From positions 62,001 through 126,000 of the forward strand of contig NZ_VIRL01000014.1 of the NCBI RefSeq assembly GCF_006874465.1: 64,000 bases of DNA. Reading direction: 5' to 3'. Both the position numbers and the translations under genes were made by a program. The stretch comes from Microbispora bryophytorum. GTDB lineage: Bacteria > Actinomycetota > Actinomycetes > Streptosporangiales > Streptosporangiaceae. This document shows, in pieces, positions 62,627 to 64,000 of the stretch. Under the pieces are notes generated by a model. The model was given only the letters and a program-made list of their open reading frames with translations, had not been told where the DNA came from and ran no database searches. Numbering within the stretch: position 1 is the stretch's first letter; each line of letters starts with the position of its first letter.

Positions 62627-62695
62627 GGTAGTAAACGGTAGGGCCAAGGGATAACCCGGTACAAGCTGCGAGGTCTCCGGTTGGTATCCGTTCGC

Positions 62696-63481
62696 TCACA
62701 TTGCGGCGCCTGCGGTCACCGCCTGTGACGCCCGCTCCGCCCGGAGGTCGCGGGCCTCCCTGCGCAGCAGCAGCACCCAGCCGCCCACCGCGATCCCGAT
62801 GAACAGCCACCACTGCACGGCGTACGCCAGGTTGAGCCCGCCTCCGGCGCCCACGTCGGGCGGGGGCAGGAGCTCGGGCGAGGCGCCGCCCTGCGGCTGC
62901 TGTGCGGTGAGCTCCACGAACCCGCCGAAGACCGCGTACGGCAGGCCCTCGGCGATCCGGGGCGTGTCGATCAGAAGGATCTGGCCGGACGGCAGCCCGG
63001 ACCTGGTCCTGATGCCGGTGTTGTCCCGCGTCTCCGCCGGGCGGAGCCGTCCGGTGACCGTCACCTGTCCCGTGGGCGGGGCGGGCACCTGCGGCGAGGC
63101 GTCGGCGGTCGCCCCGGCCGGGACCCAGCCCCGGTTCACCAGCACGGCGCCCTGGGGCGTGACGAGCGGAGTGACCACGTAGAAGCCGACGCGGCTGTTG
63201 AGGGTGCGCCTGCGCACCACGAGCTGGTGGGCGGTGTCGTATCGGCCGGTGGCGGTGACGAGGCGATACCTGTCCCCGTACGGCACGGACGCGCCGACCC
63301 GGTCCAGCCGGTCGACAGGCACGGGCGCGGCGGCGAGGTTGGCGGTGATCCTCGTGCTGTCGGCCGACCGCTCCTCGAACCGCCCCCACTGCCACCTTCC
63401 CAGGAAGAAGAAGGTGGGAATCAGCACGAGCACGAGCAGGTGCAGCCCGACCCAGCGGCGTGAGAGGAGGAACCGGTACAC
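62696..63481 (-). CDS. SURF1-family protein
   Basis: Assembly factor of cytochrome c oxidase, conserved from bacteria to mitochondria. 261 residues with an N-terminal helix (about 14-30, LVLVLIPTFFFLGRWQW), the GRYDTAHQLVVRRR and VLVNRGWVPAG family blocks, and a C-terminal helix (about 225-240, WWLFIGIAVGGWVLLL). GTG start six bases behind TAGGCT, no ribosome site. Confidence 0.92.
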   Translation of the reverse strand: MYRFLLSRRWVGLHLLVLVLIPTFFFLGRWQWGRFEERSADSTRITANLAAAPVPVDRLDRVGASVPYGDRYRLVTATGRYDTAHQLVVRRRTLNSRVGFYVVTPLVTPQGAVLVNRGWVPAGATADASPQVPAPPTGQVTVTGRLRPAETRDNTGIRTRSGLPSGQILLIDTPRIAEGLPYAVFGGFVELTAQQPQGGASPELLPPPDVGAGGGLNLAYAVQWWLFIGIAVGGWVLLLRREARDLRAERASQAVTAGAAM

Positions 63482-63512
63482 GTGACCAGCCTAGGCAGGG
63501 GGGTGAGTGCTC

Positions 63513-63986
63513 TCACCCCCGGGCACCGGGGCCGGGGCAGGGGGTGACCTCGAGTGGGCCGCCGGCCTCGTGGCCCTCCTCGCACATCAGGTGCAGCGTG
63601 ACGGGCGCGCCGCAGTCGCGGTGGGTCACCACGACCGGCGGTCCCTCGGGTTCGGCCAGATAGCGGTCGCCCCAGTGCATGAGCGCGATCATGATCGGGT
63701 AGAGGTCGAGGCCCTTCTGGGTGAGCCGGTACTCGTCGCGCTGGCGCTGGCCGGGCTCCTGGTAGGGCACCTTGCGCAGCAGGCCCTCGTCCACGAGCCG
63801 GGACAGCCGGGCGCTCAGCACCTGCCGGGGCGCGCCGGTGCGCGTCTGAAGGTCGGCGAACCGCCGGACGCCGTTGAACGCCTCCCGCAGGACCAGGAAC
63901 GTCCACTTCTCGCCGAGCACGGCGAGGGTTCGCTCGATGGAGCAGTTGTCCACCCGATAACGCCGCATGTCGCGCATCGTAGCCAC
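63513..63986 (-). CDS. HxlR-family transcriptional regulator
   Basis: 157 residues. Winged helix: CSIERTLAVLGEKWTFLVLR, NGVRRFADLQTRTGAPRQVL, with the N-terminal Cys (about residue 15) that senses electrophiles or redox stress in this family. After the DNA-binding part a C-terminal piece carries CGAPVTLHLMCEEGH, which could bind a metal. GTG 63986 has GGAGG five bases upstream; ATGs at 63977 and 63968 are alternatives. Lies just inside the window edge. Confidence 0.88.
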   Translation of the reverse strand: MATMRDMRRYRVDNCSIERTLAVLGEKWTFLVLREAFNGVRRFADLQTRTGAPRQVLSARLSRLVDEGLLRKVPYQEPGQRQRDEYRLTQKGLDLYPIMIALMHWGDRYLAEPEGPPVVVTHRDCGAPVTLHLMCEEGHEAGGPLEVTPCPGPGARG

Positions 63987-64000
63987 AACGTCCTCCCGCA

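Overview
The window is about 64 kb of very GC-rich DNA with many GTG starts, tight ATGA/GTGA overlaps and actinobacterial gene neighbourhoods (padR-ino1, DUF5318-ponA-GT87, rpsF-ssb-rpsR-rplI, dnaX-ybaB-recR-DUF5063-lysC-asd). It fits a chromosome of a high-GC actinomycete, most likely Streptosporangiales; the rank below class is inference. The many replication genes (dnaB, ssb, dnaX, a dnaN paralogue) and DnaA-box clusters suggest a position in the origin-proximal half, although dnaA and oriC are not in the window. There is no stretch over 300 bases without a gene; the longest gap (20227-20517) carries DnaA-box-like sites. No CRISPR array, insertion sequence or prophage was seen. The one clear mobile element is an intein.

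Region by region: 1-4450 holds the 3' part of cca, bioA, an MFS exporter and idi. 4.5-12.7 kb holds padR-ino1 with a perfect operator, DUF5318, the bifunctional penicillin-binding protein ponA and two GT87-type membrane glycosyltransferases. 12.7-16.2 kb holds endonuclease IV, two small membrane proteins and the rpsF-ssb-rpsR-rplI operon with a folded rpsF leader. 16.3-20.2 kb holds a polar amino-acid ABC importer and a MATE exporter. 20.5-23.1 kb holds dnaB, split at its Walker A motif by a 412-residue class 3 intein. 23.1-33.2 kb is accessory: a PadR-controlled membrane protein with a carotenoid oxygenase, a TetR/NTF2-like divergent pair with overlapping promoters, a phosphoesterase, an SRPBCC protein, an XRE regulator, a drug-type ABC exporter and a divergent two-component system. 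33-41.8 kb holds a dnaN paralogue, GntR and XRE-TPR regulators, a PH-domain protein, upp, tadA with two associated proteins, tRNA-Ser(CGA) and a zinc peptidase. 41.8-46 kb holds a protein O-mannosyltransferase, an MBL hydrolase and a LysR/SDR pair. 46-52.6 kb holds tRNA-Ser(GGA), the small SRP RNA, dnaX, ybaB, recR, DUF5063, lysC and asd. 52.6-64 kb holds a secreted M15-like protein, TetR plus an F420-type oxidoreductase, DUF1232, DUF1684, a complete peptide/nickel-type ABC importer, an amidohydrolase, SURF1 and an HxlR regulator.

A recurring feature is a TANNNT-like -10 hexamer ending 6-8 bases before the ATG/GTG with no Shine-Dalgarno sequence. This is the signature of leaderless mRNAs and was used to choose many starts. 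Genes inside operons instead carry good GGAGG-type ribosome sites. The most interesting objects are the class 3 DnaB intein with eight cysteines inserted into its homing endonuclease, the DnaA-box cluster in front of dnaB, the Shine-Dalgarno-sequestering rpsF leader and several perfect operator palindromes beside regulators.
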